DNA from: Danxiaibacter sp048498555
GTDB taxonomy: Bacteria; Bacteroidota; Bacteroidia; Chitinophagales; Chitinophagaceae
Reading direction: 5' to 3'
DNA: 64,000 nt
NCBI GenBank assembly: GCA_048498555.1
Contig: JBEHXT010000001.1
Span: 372,001 to 436,000 of the forward strand
This document shows positions 54,179-63,267 of the stretch, in pieces. A model generated the notes under the pieces. The model had not been told where the DNA came from and ran no database searches. It worked only from the letters and a program-made list of their open reading frames with translations. The position numbers and the translations under genes are program-made. Within the stretch, counting starts at the first letter, position 1. Every line of letters begins with the position of its first letter.

Positions 54179-54413
54179 GAGATTTGAAATTTGAGTTTTG
54201 AAATTTGAAATTTGCGGCTATTATTCAGTAATTTATATTCCTAATCATTTGAAATGCACGTATTTCTATTCAGAATTGCAGCCTCTATTTTAAATTGAAG
54301 ATTTATAATGAACGGGTGTAGTTTGCAATCGGGCTGCTAATTGCTTGAAACACACGCATTTCAAACCTGAATTTCAAATCTCAAATTCTAAATCTCAAAT
54401 TTGAAGATTAGAT
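54179..54413. repeat. Inverted word-repeat spacer, second copy of the mutS set
   Basis: The left arm at 54179-54214 has AGATTTGAAATTTGAG and TTTTGAAATTTGAAATTTG; the right arm at 54359-54408 has complementary ATTTCAAATCTCAAATTC and AAATCTCAAATTTG. It is the same vocabulary as at 49842-50058, 4 kb away, but here the arms lie between the divergent ffh and DUF4293 genes and no terminator lies between. A TAGATTTG box at 54409 overlaps the right arm and may be the DUF4293 promoter. Confidence 0.8.
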
Positions 54414-54438
54414 TTGTAGCAGATTTTAAACCTTTTGT

Positions 54439-54852
54439 ATGATACAACGCGCTCAAACCTTATGGCTGCTGGCGGCATCCATTTGCGGATTTATTTCACT
54501 GAGGACAACTTTTTTTAATGGAACGGGAGGGCCTTTTACCGGTACTACAAATATTATCGTTTTGATTCTTACCGTTATTTGCGCAACAATTTCCCTGGTT
54601 GATATTTTTCTGTTTAAGAACAGGAAATTGCAATTGCGTATAGCTATAATCAATGCTTTAATTAGCGCCCTGGTTATATTTCTTTATTTTAATGCAGTGT
54701 CAAAGCTGGTACCGCCGGGCACTACCCTGGTTGCGGGGTTATCAATTCTTTCCATTTTGGTGCTTGTTATTCCGATATTCCTGCTATTTGCGGCAAGGGG
54801 AATTTATAAAGATGAGAAATTGGTAAAAAGCGTAAACAGGTTAAGAAACTAA
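54439..54852 (+). CDS. DUF4293 membrane protein
   Basis: The product has 137 residues with four membrane segments (about 8-25, 38-59, 66-87 and 101-120). The start MIQRAQTLWLLAASICGF and the overall plan match DUF4293, a family of Bacteroidota membrane proteins of unknown function. It is followed by a bidirectional terminator that it shares with the convergent TPR gene. Confidence 0.85.
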   Translation: MIQRAQTLWLLAASICGFISLRTTFFNGTGGPFTGTTNIIVLILTVICATISLVDIFLFKNRKLQLRIAIINALISALVIFLYFNAVSKLVPPGTTLVAGLSILSILVLVIPIFLLFAARGIYKDEKLVKSVNRLRN

Positions 54853-54873
54853 GCGTTTACCCACATAAATTGT

Positions 54874-54908
54874 AAAAGGCCTGGCTAATCAATTAGACAG
54901 GCCTTTTT
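54874..54908. terminator. Bidirectional terminator between DUF4293 and TPR genes
   Basis: AAAAGGCCTG-CTAAT and ATTAG-CAGGCCTTTTTT form a long stem with a small loop. It ends the DUF4293 transcript and, in reverse, the TPR-gene transcript. Confidence 0.95.
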
Positions 54909-54914
54909 TGGATG

Positions 54915-55661
54915 TTATTTTTTGTCGTCCTTGGTAAGTTCCTGGTATTTTGTCTGCGAACTAAAGGAGCTTGGGCACCTTTCCAGGCTTTTCAAATAAT
55001 ATTTTTTAGCAGTTGCTTTATCGCCGGTATTCAGGTAAAACTCGCCCATAGAATCATACGGATTGTATCCATCCGGATACATGGTCAGGTATTTTTCAAA
55101 GCATTCTTTGGCTTTTGCATTGTCTTTCTTTGCCATCATGTAGTAATACCCCATTTGATTGTACACTTCCGGGCTGTTCGGAAATTTCGCAACCTGTTCT
55201 TCCAACAGTTTTACCCGTGTGGTGCTGTCTGGCTCAGACATTACGTAAAAATCTTCCAGGATCGGATCTTCGGGATACATATTGTGCAGCTTTGCAAAAA
55301 TTTCGTGACGGCCTTTTTGATTAAGCGAAGTATCAGCAACAGATACCAAAAGCTTTTCAGCATCTGTTGTATTTGCAGCAGCTTGTTGGGCCATAGCAAA
55401 ACATTTGCCCCTTGATTCGCCAAAGCTGAGCCTTCCTTTAAAGAAATGTGCCAGGGCAAAATTTGGGTCCAGTTTTATAGCGTCATCAAAATCGTCATAA
55501 GCTTCTTCATATTCCACATTAACGAGATGCATCATGCCACTACCGACCAGCCTTTTAGCTTCATCGGAAGAACTTGTAAGGGGCATTGTTTGCTGAGCAT
55601 GTGCAGATAGGAAAAAACACAGGTATAGGAACGTGCAGATAGGGAACGTGTACTTTTTCAT
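54915..55661 (-). CDS. Exported TPR-repeat protein
   Basis: The product has 248 residues with a signal peptide (cleavage near AHAQ). TPR-like helix pairs occur at about 47-80 (YEEAYDDFDDAIKLDPNFALAHFFKG), 125-160 and 165-240 (AEVYNQMGYYYMMAKKDNAKAKECFEKYLTMYPDGYNPYDSMGEFYLNTGD-like). It is likely a periplasmic or outer-membrane scaffold with no enzyme motif. The gene lies between DUF4293 and uvrA; the spacer to uvrA holds an inverted repeat. Confidence 0.82.
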   Translation of the reverse strand: MKKYTFPICTFLYLCFFLSAHAQQTMPLTSSSDEAKRLVGSGMMHLVNVEYEEAYDDFDDAIKLDPNFALAHFFKGRLSFGESRGKCFAMAQQAAANTTDAEKLLVSVADTSLNQKGRHEIFAKLHNMYPEDPILEDFYVMSEPDSTTRVKLLEEQVAKFPNSPEVYNQMGYYYMMAKKDNAKAKECFEKYLTMYPDGYNPYDSMGEFYLNTGDKATAKKYYLKSLERCPSSFSSQTKYQELTKDDKK

Positions 55662-55775
55662 ATTGAAGGATTTTTGATAATATAAAGTACAAATTCACTA
55701 TTTGGGTTGCAACTGTTTTACATTCTTAAAGCAAAGCTTAAGTTGCTTATAAGGAAATTTAAAGCAGAAGAAAAT

Positions 55776-55909
55776 TCAAAAGTAAAAAGTCAAAATTCAA
55801 AACTGTGATCTGAGTGATTATGTTTTTGCCAACAGCTCTATTCTAAGAAATGCAGCAACAAACAATAATCAATCCCACTTTTGAATTTTGACTTTTTACT
55901 TTTGACTTC
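55776..55909. repeat. Inverted word-repeat spacer (AAAAGTCAAAATTCAAAA words)
   Basis: The left arm at 55776-55803 has AAAAGTAAAAAGTC and AAAATTCAAAA; the right arm at 55877-55909 has the complement CTTTTGAATTTTGACTTTTTAC and TTTTGACTTC and ends exactly at the uvrA stop codon. The arms span about 134 nt with a loop of about 70 nt. Confidence 0.85.
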
Positions 55910-58735
55910 TTATAAAAACTTGCCAGTATAGCTTTCTTTCACTTTCTTCAGTTCGGACGGCTTTCCGGCAAATACTAAGTTACCGCCGCCGTCACCCGCT
56001 TCGGGGCCAAGGTCAATAACCCAGTCGGCATTTTTAATCACATCGGTATTGTGTTCTATCACCAGCAATGAATGCCCCTGCTCGATCAGTGCGTTAAAGG
56101 ATGCCAATAATTTATTGATATCATGAAAATGTAAACCAGTTGTGGGTTCATCAAAAATGAAGAGAATGTGCCCTGTTGATCTGCCTTTTCCAAGGAACGA
56201 TGCAAGTTTTACACGCTGCGCTTCACCACCACTTAACGTATCACTGCTTTGGCCTAGTTTAACATATCCCAGGCCAACATCCTGCAATGGTTGCAATGCT
56301 TTGGCCAGGCTTTTTTCATCTTTGAAAAACTCAACCGCTTCATCAACACTCATTTCAAGTACATCATACACACTTTTCTCCTTGTACTTCACCTCAAGTA
56401 CTTCTTCTTTAAATTTCTTGCCGCCGCACACTTCGCAGGTTAGATGCACATCAGCAAGAAACTGCATTTCAACAACCTGCTCGCCTTCGCCCTTGCAGGC
56501 ATCGCAACGTCCGCCATCTACGTTAAACGAGAAATGTTTTGGCATAAAGCCACGCATTTTAGACAACGGTTGTTTGGCGAACAAATCTCTTATTTCATCA
56601 TAGGCTTTTATATAAGTAACCGGGTTACTGCGTGATGATTTTCCAATTGGGTTCTGATCAACCATTTCAATTTGAGAGATGTAGTCAACATCGCCCTTGA
56701 TGCTTTTATGCAGGCCTACCTTATCAACAAACTCGCCTTTTAATTTCTTTAATCCCGGGTATAAGATCTGCTTTACAAGCGTAGTTTTGCCACTGCCGCT
56801 TACACCACTCACAACACACAATACATTCAGCGGAAACTCAACGGTAATATCTTTTAAATTGTTTTGCCTTGCACCCTCAATTGTAACGCTACGGTTCCAT
56901 CTTCTGCTTCGTGATGGTGTGCTGACTGATAATTCACCATTCAAGTATTTGCCCGTGAGACTTTCCGGGTTTTGAATGATCTCATCATAATTGCCTGCTG
57001 CAATTACTTCTCCACCAAGATGAGATGCCAGCGGCCCCATGTCGATGATATGATCTGCTTCACGCATCATCATCTCATCGTGTTCTACAACAACAACAGT
57101 ATTACCTGCATCGCGTAACTGTTTTAAAACATGAATCAGTCGTTCAGTATCTCTTGAATGCAGGCCGATCGAAGGTTCATCAAGAATGTATAATGAATTG
57201 GTGAGGTTACTTCCCAGGCTGCGCGTAAGCTGTATCCTCTGGCTCTCTCCACCACTTAATGAATTGGCTAAACGGCTTAGCGTAAGATAACCCAAACCAA
57301 CATCCAGCAGCGTATGCAAACGTTGATTGATTTCGAGTAATATTCTTTTGGCAACCTGTTGCTGATGGGATGAAAGAGAAAGATCATCAAACCATTTTTT
57401 CAGATCCTTTACAGGCATTTCACACAACTCGCCAATATGCCTTTCTCCAACCTTTACATACAATGCTTCTTTACGTAAGCGGTAACCTTTACAATCAGTA
57501 CAGGTTGTTCTTCCGCGATAACGGCTTAACAAAACACGGTACTGTACTTTATATAAGTTTTGTTCAACCTCTTTAAAAAAGTCATCGATGCCATGCACAT
57601 TGCCTTGCCCTTTCCACAAAGTGTTGTATTGAGAGGGCGTTAAATCCATCACCGGCTTATGAATCGGGAAGTCAATAGCCCGCGCACCTTTTACAAACTG
57701 CTCGCGCCACCAACCCAGCTTCTCTCCTTTCCACGGTGCAACCGCACTTTCGTATACACTCAGCCTTTTATCCGGAATAATCAGGTCTTCATCCAGCCCA
57801 AGCACCTGGCTAAACCCTTCGCAAGTAGGGCATGCGCCGAATGGATTATTGAACGAAAAAAGATTGGGAACGGGTTCTTCAAACTGAATACCGTCCAGCT
57901 CAAATTTATTACTGAAATGATGCAGTTCATCGCCGTTTACTTCAAGGTACATTTGGCCTTCGCCTTCATAGAAAGCAGTGCCAACAGAATCACTTAAGCG
58001 ATGCAGATCGTCTTCATCAAAATCTTTAGCTACAATACGGTCAACCAATACGTAAGCGCCGTTTGCAAGTTTCTTCTTCAGGTCTTTATCTGTAAGTTCA
58101 AGAAGATCTTCAATTCTTTCCGGCTGCTTATTCAGGTATAAACGGGAAAAACCTTTTTGCACAAGAATATTCAGCTCTTCCTTCGCATCTCTTTTTGCAT
58201 GTTGCTTAAAGGGTACAATTATAATGATGCGGCCACCCTGAGGAACTTCCTTTATGATGTTGATAACATCAGCAACATCATCTTTCCGCACTTCTTTGCC
58301 ACTAACAGGTGAAATAGTTTTTCCTATGCGTGCATATAACAGACGCAGGTAGTCATATATTTCAGTCATACTCCCCACCGTACTTCTCGGCGTGCGTGTA
58401 ATCACTTTCTGCTCTATTGCAATTGCGGGGCAAAGGCCTTTTATGTAATCCACATCAGGCTTTACCATACGCGCCATAAACTGGCGTGCATAGGCGCTAA
58501 GGCTCTCTGCATAGCGGCGCTGGCCTTCTGCAAAAAGTGTATCAATTGTAAGTGATGACTTTCCACTTCCAGACACACCGGTAACTACAATAAGTTTGTT
58601 TCTTGGAAAATCGACCGTTACGTTTTTGAGATTGTGAACCCTGGCACCTTTTACTGTTATCGAATCTAAACCGTGGAGGCTTTCCTTCTTCTGAACAACG
58701 CTCCTTTTATTCTTTACTGAAGTTTTTTCTGCCAT
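55910..58735 (-). CDS. uvrA: Excinuclease ABC subunit A
   Basis: The product has 941 residues from the ATG at 58735 (MAEKTSVKNKRSV); an open extension of 16 codons upstream has no support. It carries two ABC ATPase halves: GVSGSGKSSL with LSGGESQRIQLT, and GVSGSGKTTL with LSGGEAQRVKLA. Zinc modules appear as CPTCEG with CTDCKG, and CDACKG with CEVCGG. It finds bulky DNA lesions with UvrB in nucleotide excision repair. The gene is complete; uvrB and uvrC are not in the window. Confidence 0.98.
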   Translation of the reverse strand: MAEKTSVKNKRSVVQKKESLHGLDSITVKGARVHNLKNVTVDFPRNKLIVVTGVSGSGKSSLTIDTLFAEGQRRYAESLSAYARQFMARMVKPDVDYIKGLCPAIAIEQKVITRTPRSTVGSMTEIYDYLRLLYARIGKTISPVSGKEVRKDDVADVINIIKEVPQGGRIIIIVPFKQHAKRDAKEELNILVQKGFSRLYLNKQPERIEDLLELTDKDLKKKLANGAYVLVDRIVAKDFDEDDLHRLSDSVGTAFYEGEGQMYLEVNGDELHHFSNKFELDGIQFEEPVPNLFSFNNPFGACPTCEGFSQVLGLDEDLIIPDKRLSVYESAVAPWKGEKLGWWREQFVKGARAIDFPIHKPVMDLTPSQYNTLWKGQGNVHGIDDFFKEVEQNLYKVQYRVLLSRYRGRTTCTDCKGYRLRKEALYVKVGERHIGELCEMPVKDLKKWFDDLSLSSHQQQVAKRILLEINQRLHTLLDVGLGYLTLSRLANSLSGGESQRIQLTRSLGSNLTNSLYILDEPSIGLHSRDTERLIHVLKQLRDAGNTVVVVEHDEMMMREADHIIDMGPLASHLGGEVIAAGNYDEIIQNPESLTGKYLNGELSVSTPSRSRRWNRSVTIEGARQNNLKDITVEFPLNVLCVVSGVSGSGKTTLVKQILYPGLKKLKGEFVDKVGLHKSIKGDVDYISQIEMVDQNPIGKSSRSNPVTYIKAYDEIRDLFAKQPLSKMRGFMPKHFSFNVDGGRCDACKGEGEQVVEMQFLADVHLTCEVCGGKKFKEEVLEVKYKEKSVYDVLEMSVDEAVEFFKDEKSLAKALQPLQDVGLGYVKLGQSSDTLSGGEAQRVKLASFLGKGRSTGHILFIFDEPTTGLHFHDINKLLASFNALIEQGHSLLVIEHNTDVIKNADWVIDLGPEAGDGGGNLVFAGKPSELKKVKESYTGKFL

Positions 58736-59219
58736 AACAGGAGGCAAATTAATAAATCTAATTTTTTTAGCAAAATCAAACAATAAAGGGTTTACAATGT
58801 GACATGCACGATGTTTTAACGTTGCATAAGTTCCTTAACATTTGGGCACTATTGTTGTTTCCCGGGTAATTCAGAACTAGAAATCAGGAATTAAGCCAGT
58901 TCATATTTTGGTAGTGAATATTAATACTTGAATTACTCCTGAACAGCTCATATTATAAAATAATTAAAAAAGACCAATGGCACTTTACGAAGGTTCAACA
59001 AGCTTTACTTTTAACAAAACCAATATCGCTATGAAAAAGAATTTCTTATTTCATTACCACTTCTTTCACAAAATTTTTGCAACCTTAATGCAGCGTCCCT
59101 ATTTGGAATATGTGGAATTCACATTATCTTCACATAGATTAAAATATTTTTTTGCCTATAGGTTGAAACTCTACTCAAACACATTTACCCGGCTTTAATT
59201 ATTAACAATTAAAAATCTA
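58736..59219. other. Divergent spacer of 484 bp
   Basis: The spacer separates uvrA from the divergent ECF sigma gene and should hold both promoters. I found no full -33/-7 pair. A frame at 58977-59198 (73 codons) has an unusual hydrophobic-aromatic composition and no clear signal, so it is not called. No word-repeat arm is present. Confidence 0.5.
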
Positions 59220-59813
59220 ATGCCCCGTAATATGAGAAGTTTCAGCCAGACCACCGACACTCAACTGGTTAATGCATTTCAAAACGGCAGTATCCCCGCT
59301 TTTGAAGAATTGATCAGCAGATATAAAGACAAGTTATATACATCCATATTTTTCCTTGTTAAAGACAAGTACCTGGCCGAAGATTTGTTCCAGGAGACTT
59401 TTATAAAAATCATTGATACACTGCGAACCGGCAGGTATAATGAAGAGGGAAAGTTTTTACAATGGGCCATGCGTATAGCGCATAACCTTTGTGTTGATTA
59501 CTTCAGAAAAATCAAACGCACGCCCTCTATTGTAACCAGTGATGATAAGGACATATTTGAAGTATTGTACTTTGCCGATGAAACGCCTGAACAAAAGGTA
59601 ATGAAGGCCCAGAGCCATGAAAGAGTTCACCGCATGTTAGAGCTGCTTCCTGAAGAACAAAGAGAAGTAATTGTATTGCGCCATTTTGGAGACCTCAGCT
59701 TTAAAGACATTGCAAAGGTTACAAACTGTAGCATTAATACAGCTTTGGGGAGAATGAGATACGGCCTTATAAACCTGCGTAAAATGATGATGGAAAAACA
59801 AATTTCGTTATAA
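59220..59813 (+). CDS. Second ECF-type sigma factor
   Basis: The product has 197 residues from ATG 59220 (ATG 59232 is also possible). Region 2 is at about 20-95 (FEELISRYKDKLYTSIFFLVKDKYLAEDLFQETFIKIIDTLR) and region 4 at about 130-190 (LLPEEQREVIVLRHFGDLSFKDIAKVTNCSINTALGRMRYGLINLRK). It belongs to a sigma group that is common in Bacteroidota without an adjacent anti-sigma factor. No anti-sigma gene lies next to it, so its control is unknown. It converges with dsbD at a strong terminator. Confidence 0.9.
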   Translation: MPRNMRSFSQTTDTQLVNAFQNGSIPAFEELISRYKDKLYTSIFFLVKDKYLAEDLFQETFIKIIDTLRTGRYNEEGKFLQWAMRIAHNLCVDYFRKIKRTPSIVTSDDKDIFEVLYFADETPEQKVMKAQSHERVHRMLELLPEEQREVIVLRHFGDLSFKDIAKVTNCSINTALGRMRYGLINLRKMMMEKQISL

Positions 59814-59954
59814 AATCAACCTTGAATTTAATTGGTTATTGTGCATAAATCATTGTTATATGGAAAGCCAGGGCGCGTTTAATGTTTCCCCCTGTTTATT
59901 CAATAGCCCGGCTGCGTCTGTGTAGCAACCAGTTTTTTATGAAAATACCGCTAT

Positions 59955-59988
59955 AAAAAAATCCCCTTTTTTTCGAAGGGGATTTTTT
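59955..59988. terminator. Bidirectional terminator between sigma factor and dsbD
   Basis: AAAAAATCCCCTT and AAGGGGATTTTTT form a 13-bp stem with a loop of about 8 nt. It separates convergent genes and is followed by another T-run. Confidence 0.95.
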
Positions 59989-60018
59989 AGTTTTTTTTCA
60001 ATAAGCCCGTTAACCGAG

Positions 60019-62016
60019 TTATTTATTTTGCCGTTTTTTAAACTCGGCTTTTACTGTTTCCAGGTGATCAACAAATTTCTTTACATCAGCTTCATATCCA
60101 TACTTCACATCGCTCAATGGCTTCCCCTCAAGATCGAGGAACATGTACAAAGGCTGAGCATTAAATCCGAAAATTTGTTTTTCGTAATCTAAATTTTTAT
60201 CGCCTACTGTTTCAATTAATTCGCCCTTACTGTTTTTGTATTGTTCGGATTCGGATAGCTCCGTAGATTCATCAACATAAAGACTAATCAACACAAAATC
60301 ATCTTTCATCCGTTGCAATACATCGGGATTTTTCCAAACCTGCTCTTCCATTTTGCGGCAGTTGGCGCAGGAATGCCCTGTAAAATCAAGCATCACAGGT
60401 TTATTTAACGCTTTTGCTGCGGCGAGCCCTTCATCAAGATCAAAATAGGCAGTTAAGCCAAAAGGCACTTTCAGTTTATCCGTCAGCTTAACCGGCGGCT
60501 TAGCTTGCGGCCCGGTGGAAGCCGTTGTTTGTGCCGGTGCGTTGCCAATCTTGTATTGTAATTCGTCCAGGTTAAATGTCTGTGTTGAAGCGGGCGGGAT
60601 AAGGCCACTCAATGGCTTTAATGGAGCTCCCCATAAGCCAGGAATTAGATATACGGCAAACGTGAAAGAAGCGATAGCAAAAAACAACCTTGTTACGCTT
60701 AGATGTTTCATGTCGCTGTCATGCGAGAATTTTATTTTGCCAAGCAGATAAAGCGTAAGAAGCAATGTGATGGCAATCCAGATAGAAAGAAATACATCTC
60801 GGTTTAATAACTGCCAATGGTAAATCAAATCCACGTTGCTCAAAAACTTTAATGCCAAAGCCAATTCTACAAATCCGAATACAACTTTTACGCTGTTAAG
60901 CCAACCGCCGCTCTTGGGCAACGACTGCATAACAGATGGAAACAATGCAAAAATGGTGAATGGCAAGGCAAGGCCAACACCAAAGCCAAGCATTCCGAGT
61001 ATAGGCGCTAATGTGGTTCCGCTTTGTGAAGTGCTGCCCAATAACAACCCTACTATAGGGCCGGTACATGAAAATGATACAATCACTAAAGTGAGGGCCA
61101 TAAAGAAAATGCCTCTTAAGCCGCCTTTACCCGCCTGTTGGTCTGAAGTGTTTGCCCATTTACTGGGTAACGAAAGTTCATATGCACCGAGCAATGATAT
61201 ACCAAACAAAATAAAAATTGCAAAGAACAACAGGTTTGTTATTGGATGGATGGAAAGCTTATATAACGCCTGATCACCAAATATTTTGGTGATGATAATA
61301 GTTGGGATAGTGTAAATGAGAATAATACTAAGCGAATACCAGGAAGCATTGCGGATGCCTTGCTGTTTAGTCTTGCTTCTTTTGAGAAAGAAACTAACTG
61401 TAACCGGTATTAGAGGGAATACGCAGGGTGTGAACATAGCAACGAGCCCGGTAACAAAACACAGCCAGAAAATACTGCTTAAAGATTTACCTTCAAGATC
61501 ATTGGTTGTAACAAGCTTTGCCTTAGCTTCAGCAGTGGCTACTTCAGTAGCAGGAACACGCACACTGAATTTCGCTTCATTGTTTGGAAATTCATCATTC
61601 TTCTTTCCCAGCCATACAAAGCTTCCCTTAACTACAGCACTGTCTTCTGACTTAATGCGTAGCGGATATTTGAACGTTACACTGTCTTCATAAAACCCAA
61701 CTTCTGAAGATGGATTATTGACATCTTTTTCCGCCCTTCGGGACCCAATTTCTATTACTGAATCTGCCGAAACAGCTAACGAAGACGATGCCGAATCAAA
61801 TTGAATGGCTGATACAAACGCATCTTGCGGATTGTATTTTTTGGCTGAAAAAAGCTTCAACCCTTTTTCAATTGTTGCCTTGACATTCAAAAAAACAAGC
61901 GTGTCATTTACACGCTCTGTAGAAAATGAAAACTGCACAGGTTTTGAAGCATCCTGTGCAGTAACTATTTTAAAAATTCCCGTAATTAATATTAATACAA
62001 GTATAAATCGCTTCAT
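60019..62016 (-). CDS. dsbD: DsbD-type thiol:disulfide interchange protein
   Basis: The product has 665 residues from the ATG at 62016. A signal peptide and periplasmic N-domain (about 22-165) come first. The eight-helix core follows at about 180-460 with FTPCVFPLIPV and SFSCTGPIVG, the two membrane cysteines. A C-terminal thioredoxin-like domain has DFTGHSCANCRKMEEQVW (CxxC near 549). It passes electrons from cytoplasmic thioredoxin to the periplasm. The N-domain has no cysteine, unlike canonical DsbD; the adjacent gene encodes a separate N-domain with a Cys pair. Confidence 0.93.
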   Translation of the reverse strand: MKRFILVLILITGIFKIVTAQDASKPVQFSFSTERVNDTLVFLNVKATIEKGLKLFSAKKYNPQDAFVSAIQFDSASSSLAVSADSVIEIGSRRAEKDVNNPSSEVGFYEDSVTFKYPLRIKSEDSAVVKGSFVWLGKKNDEFPNNEAKFSVRVPATEVATAEAKAKLVTTNDLEGKSLSSIFWLCFVTGLVAMFTPCVFPLIPVTVSFFLKRSKTKQQGIRNASWYSLSIILIYTIPTIIITKIFGDQALYKLSIHPITNLLFFAIFILFGISLLGAYELSLPSKWANTSDQQAGKGGLRGIFFMALTLVIVSFSCTGPIVGLLLGSTSQSGTTLAPILGMLGFGVGLALPFTIFALFPSVMQSLPKSGGWLNSVKVVFGFVELALALKFLSNVDLIYHWQLLNRDVFLSIWIAITLLLTLYLLGKIKFSHDSDMKHLSVTRLFFAIASFTFAVYLIPGLWGAPLKPLSGLIPPASTQTFNLDELQYKIGNAPAQTTASTGPQAKPPVKLTDKLKVPFGLTAYFDLDEGLAAAKALNKPVMLDFTGHSCANCRKMEEQVWKNPDVLQRMKDDFVLISLYVDESTELSESEQYKNSKGELIETVGDKNLDYEKQIFGFNAQPLYMFLDLEGKPLSDVKYGYEADVKKFVDHLETVKAEFKKRQNK

Positions 62017-62123
62017 GCCCAATAATTAAATATAAATTCTTGCATTCGTTAAAGGTTCGGCTATTTGATCGGACAAACTAATATAAGAGATTTACGACGA
62101 TGTGCTTTTTAGCTGGTATTTAC

Positions 62124-62573
62124 TTAGTCAAGTTTTACATCGAACGATTTTTTAGTCGGCGGCAAACACTGGTGGTCATCGCACACCATATATTCAACCG
62201 TTCCACTAATATTCGTTTTTACTGCGCTTTTCAGTTTCACATTTTGAACAAACTCTACTTTGTTAGAATAGTACAGCACATCTGTTTTAAAAATGTCGTC
62301 ATAGGTCTTTTCCAGCTTGCCCGTTTCTTTGGCCTTTCCGTTCACTGTTACCAGCGGGTTGGACTTAAACTTAATACTTGTAGGTATGGGGCCACCTTTG
62401 CCTGTGTTTTGAGAATACAAATGCCAGGGAGAAGGTATTGTGGCGGTGATTACTAACTCGTATTCGTTGGCGCTTTTTTTCTTCGCAGCGTAATTCCACT
62501 GAACCGGATCTTTGATCTGGGCCATCGCTGTAAGGCCAATGCAGCTTAAAATAAGAGAAAACAAATATTTCAT
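62124..62573 (-). CDS. Stand-alone DsbD N-terminal-like (disulfide corrector) protein
   Basis: The product has 149 residues with a signal peptide (cleavage near AMAQ). The mature part is a beta-sandwich of the DsbD N-domain/corrector family with PSPWHLYSQNTGKGGPIPTSIKF and EYMVCDDHQCLPPT, the two cysteines expected at the redox site. It lies between purQ (34-nt gap) and dsbD (107-nt gap) on one strand, so it probably works with the DsbD next to it as a periplasmic acceptor domain. Confidence 0.88.
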   Translation of the reverse strand: MKYLFSLILSCIGLTAMAQIKDPVQWNYAAKKKSANEYELVITATIPSPWHLYSQNTGKGGPIPTSIKFKSNPLVTVNGKAKETGKLEKTYDDIFKTDVLYYSNKVEFVQNVKLKSAVKTNISGTVEYMVCDDHQCLPPTKKSFDVKLD

Positions 62574-62607
62574 AAATATTGTAACATTTTTTAATGCAAC
62601 AGGAATA

Positions 62608-63267
62608 TTAATTCAAGCCGAGAATCCTAAAAATTTCTCTGCCGTCTAAGTTGCTCAATTCTTCAGAAGTAGCTCTTTCCGGGTGCGGCATCATACCAAA
62701 TACATTACCCGCTTTGTTTTTTATGCCGGCGATGCTTCTTATTGCTCCGTTTGGATTGTAGATTTCATCAACTGTACCATCCTCATGTGTGTACCGGAAA
62801 ATAACCTGTCCGTTCGCCTCCAGTTCATCCAACGTTTTTTCATCGGCATAATATCTTCCCTCACCATGCGCTACCGGAATTTTATATGCTTTGCCTTCGC
62901 CATTACTGATATGAACATTTTTGCAGATAAATTGCTGATTTGCGTTCTGCAGCAAAACACCAGGTAACAGCCCGCTTTCACATAAAATCTGGAATCCGTT
63001 GCAAACGCCCAGTACTTTACCACCCCTGTTAGCAAAATCGATAACGCTTTGCATCATCGGGCTAAAACGGGCAATTGCACCGCAACGGAGGTAGTCGCCA
63101 TAAGAAAAGCCGCCAGGCAGAATAATACAATCATCAGTTGAAAACATACTCAGGTCTTTGTCCTTGTGCCAAAGCATGATAACTTCTTTATTCAAATCGT
63201 TCGCCAAAGCATCGCGCATATCTCTGTCACAGTTCGAACCGGGGAATACTACAACTCCAAATTTCAT
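62608..63267 (-). CDS. purQ: FGAM synthase subunit PurQ
   Basis: The product has 219 residues, a class I glutamine amidotransferase. FPGSNCDRDM starts it, LPGGFSYGDYLRCGA follows, GVCNGFQIL carries the nucleophile Cys, and MMPHPERA holds the His-x-Glu. With PurL and PurS it makes formylglycinamidine ribonucleotide in purine synthesis; neither partner is in the window. A TATTTTTG box on the minus strand at 63295-63288 may be its promoter, without a clear -33. Confidence 0.97.
   Translation of the reverse strand: MKFGVVVFPGSNCDRDMRDALANDLNKEVIMLWHKDKDLSMFSTDDCIILPGGFSYGDYLRCGAIARFSPMMQSVIDFANRGGKVLGVCNGFQILCESGLLPGVLLQNANQQFICKNVHISNGEGKAYKIPVAHGEGRYYADEKTLDELEANGQVIFRYTHEDGTVDEIYNPNGAIRSIAGIKNKAGNVFGMMPHPERATSEELSNLDGREIFRILGLN

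Noticed and set aside
58977..59198. 73-codon frame before the second sigma factor
   Set aside because: Aromatic-rich, no signal peptide or family resemblance, ends shortly before the sigma start; likely chance in an AT-rich spacer.
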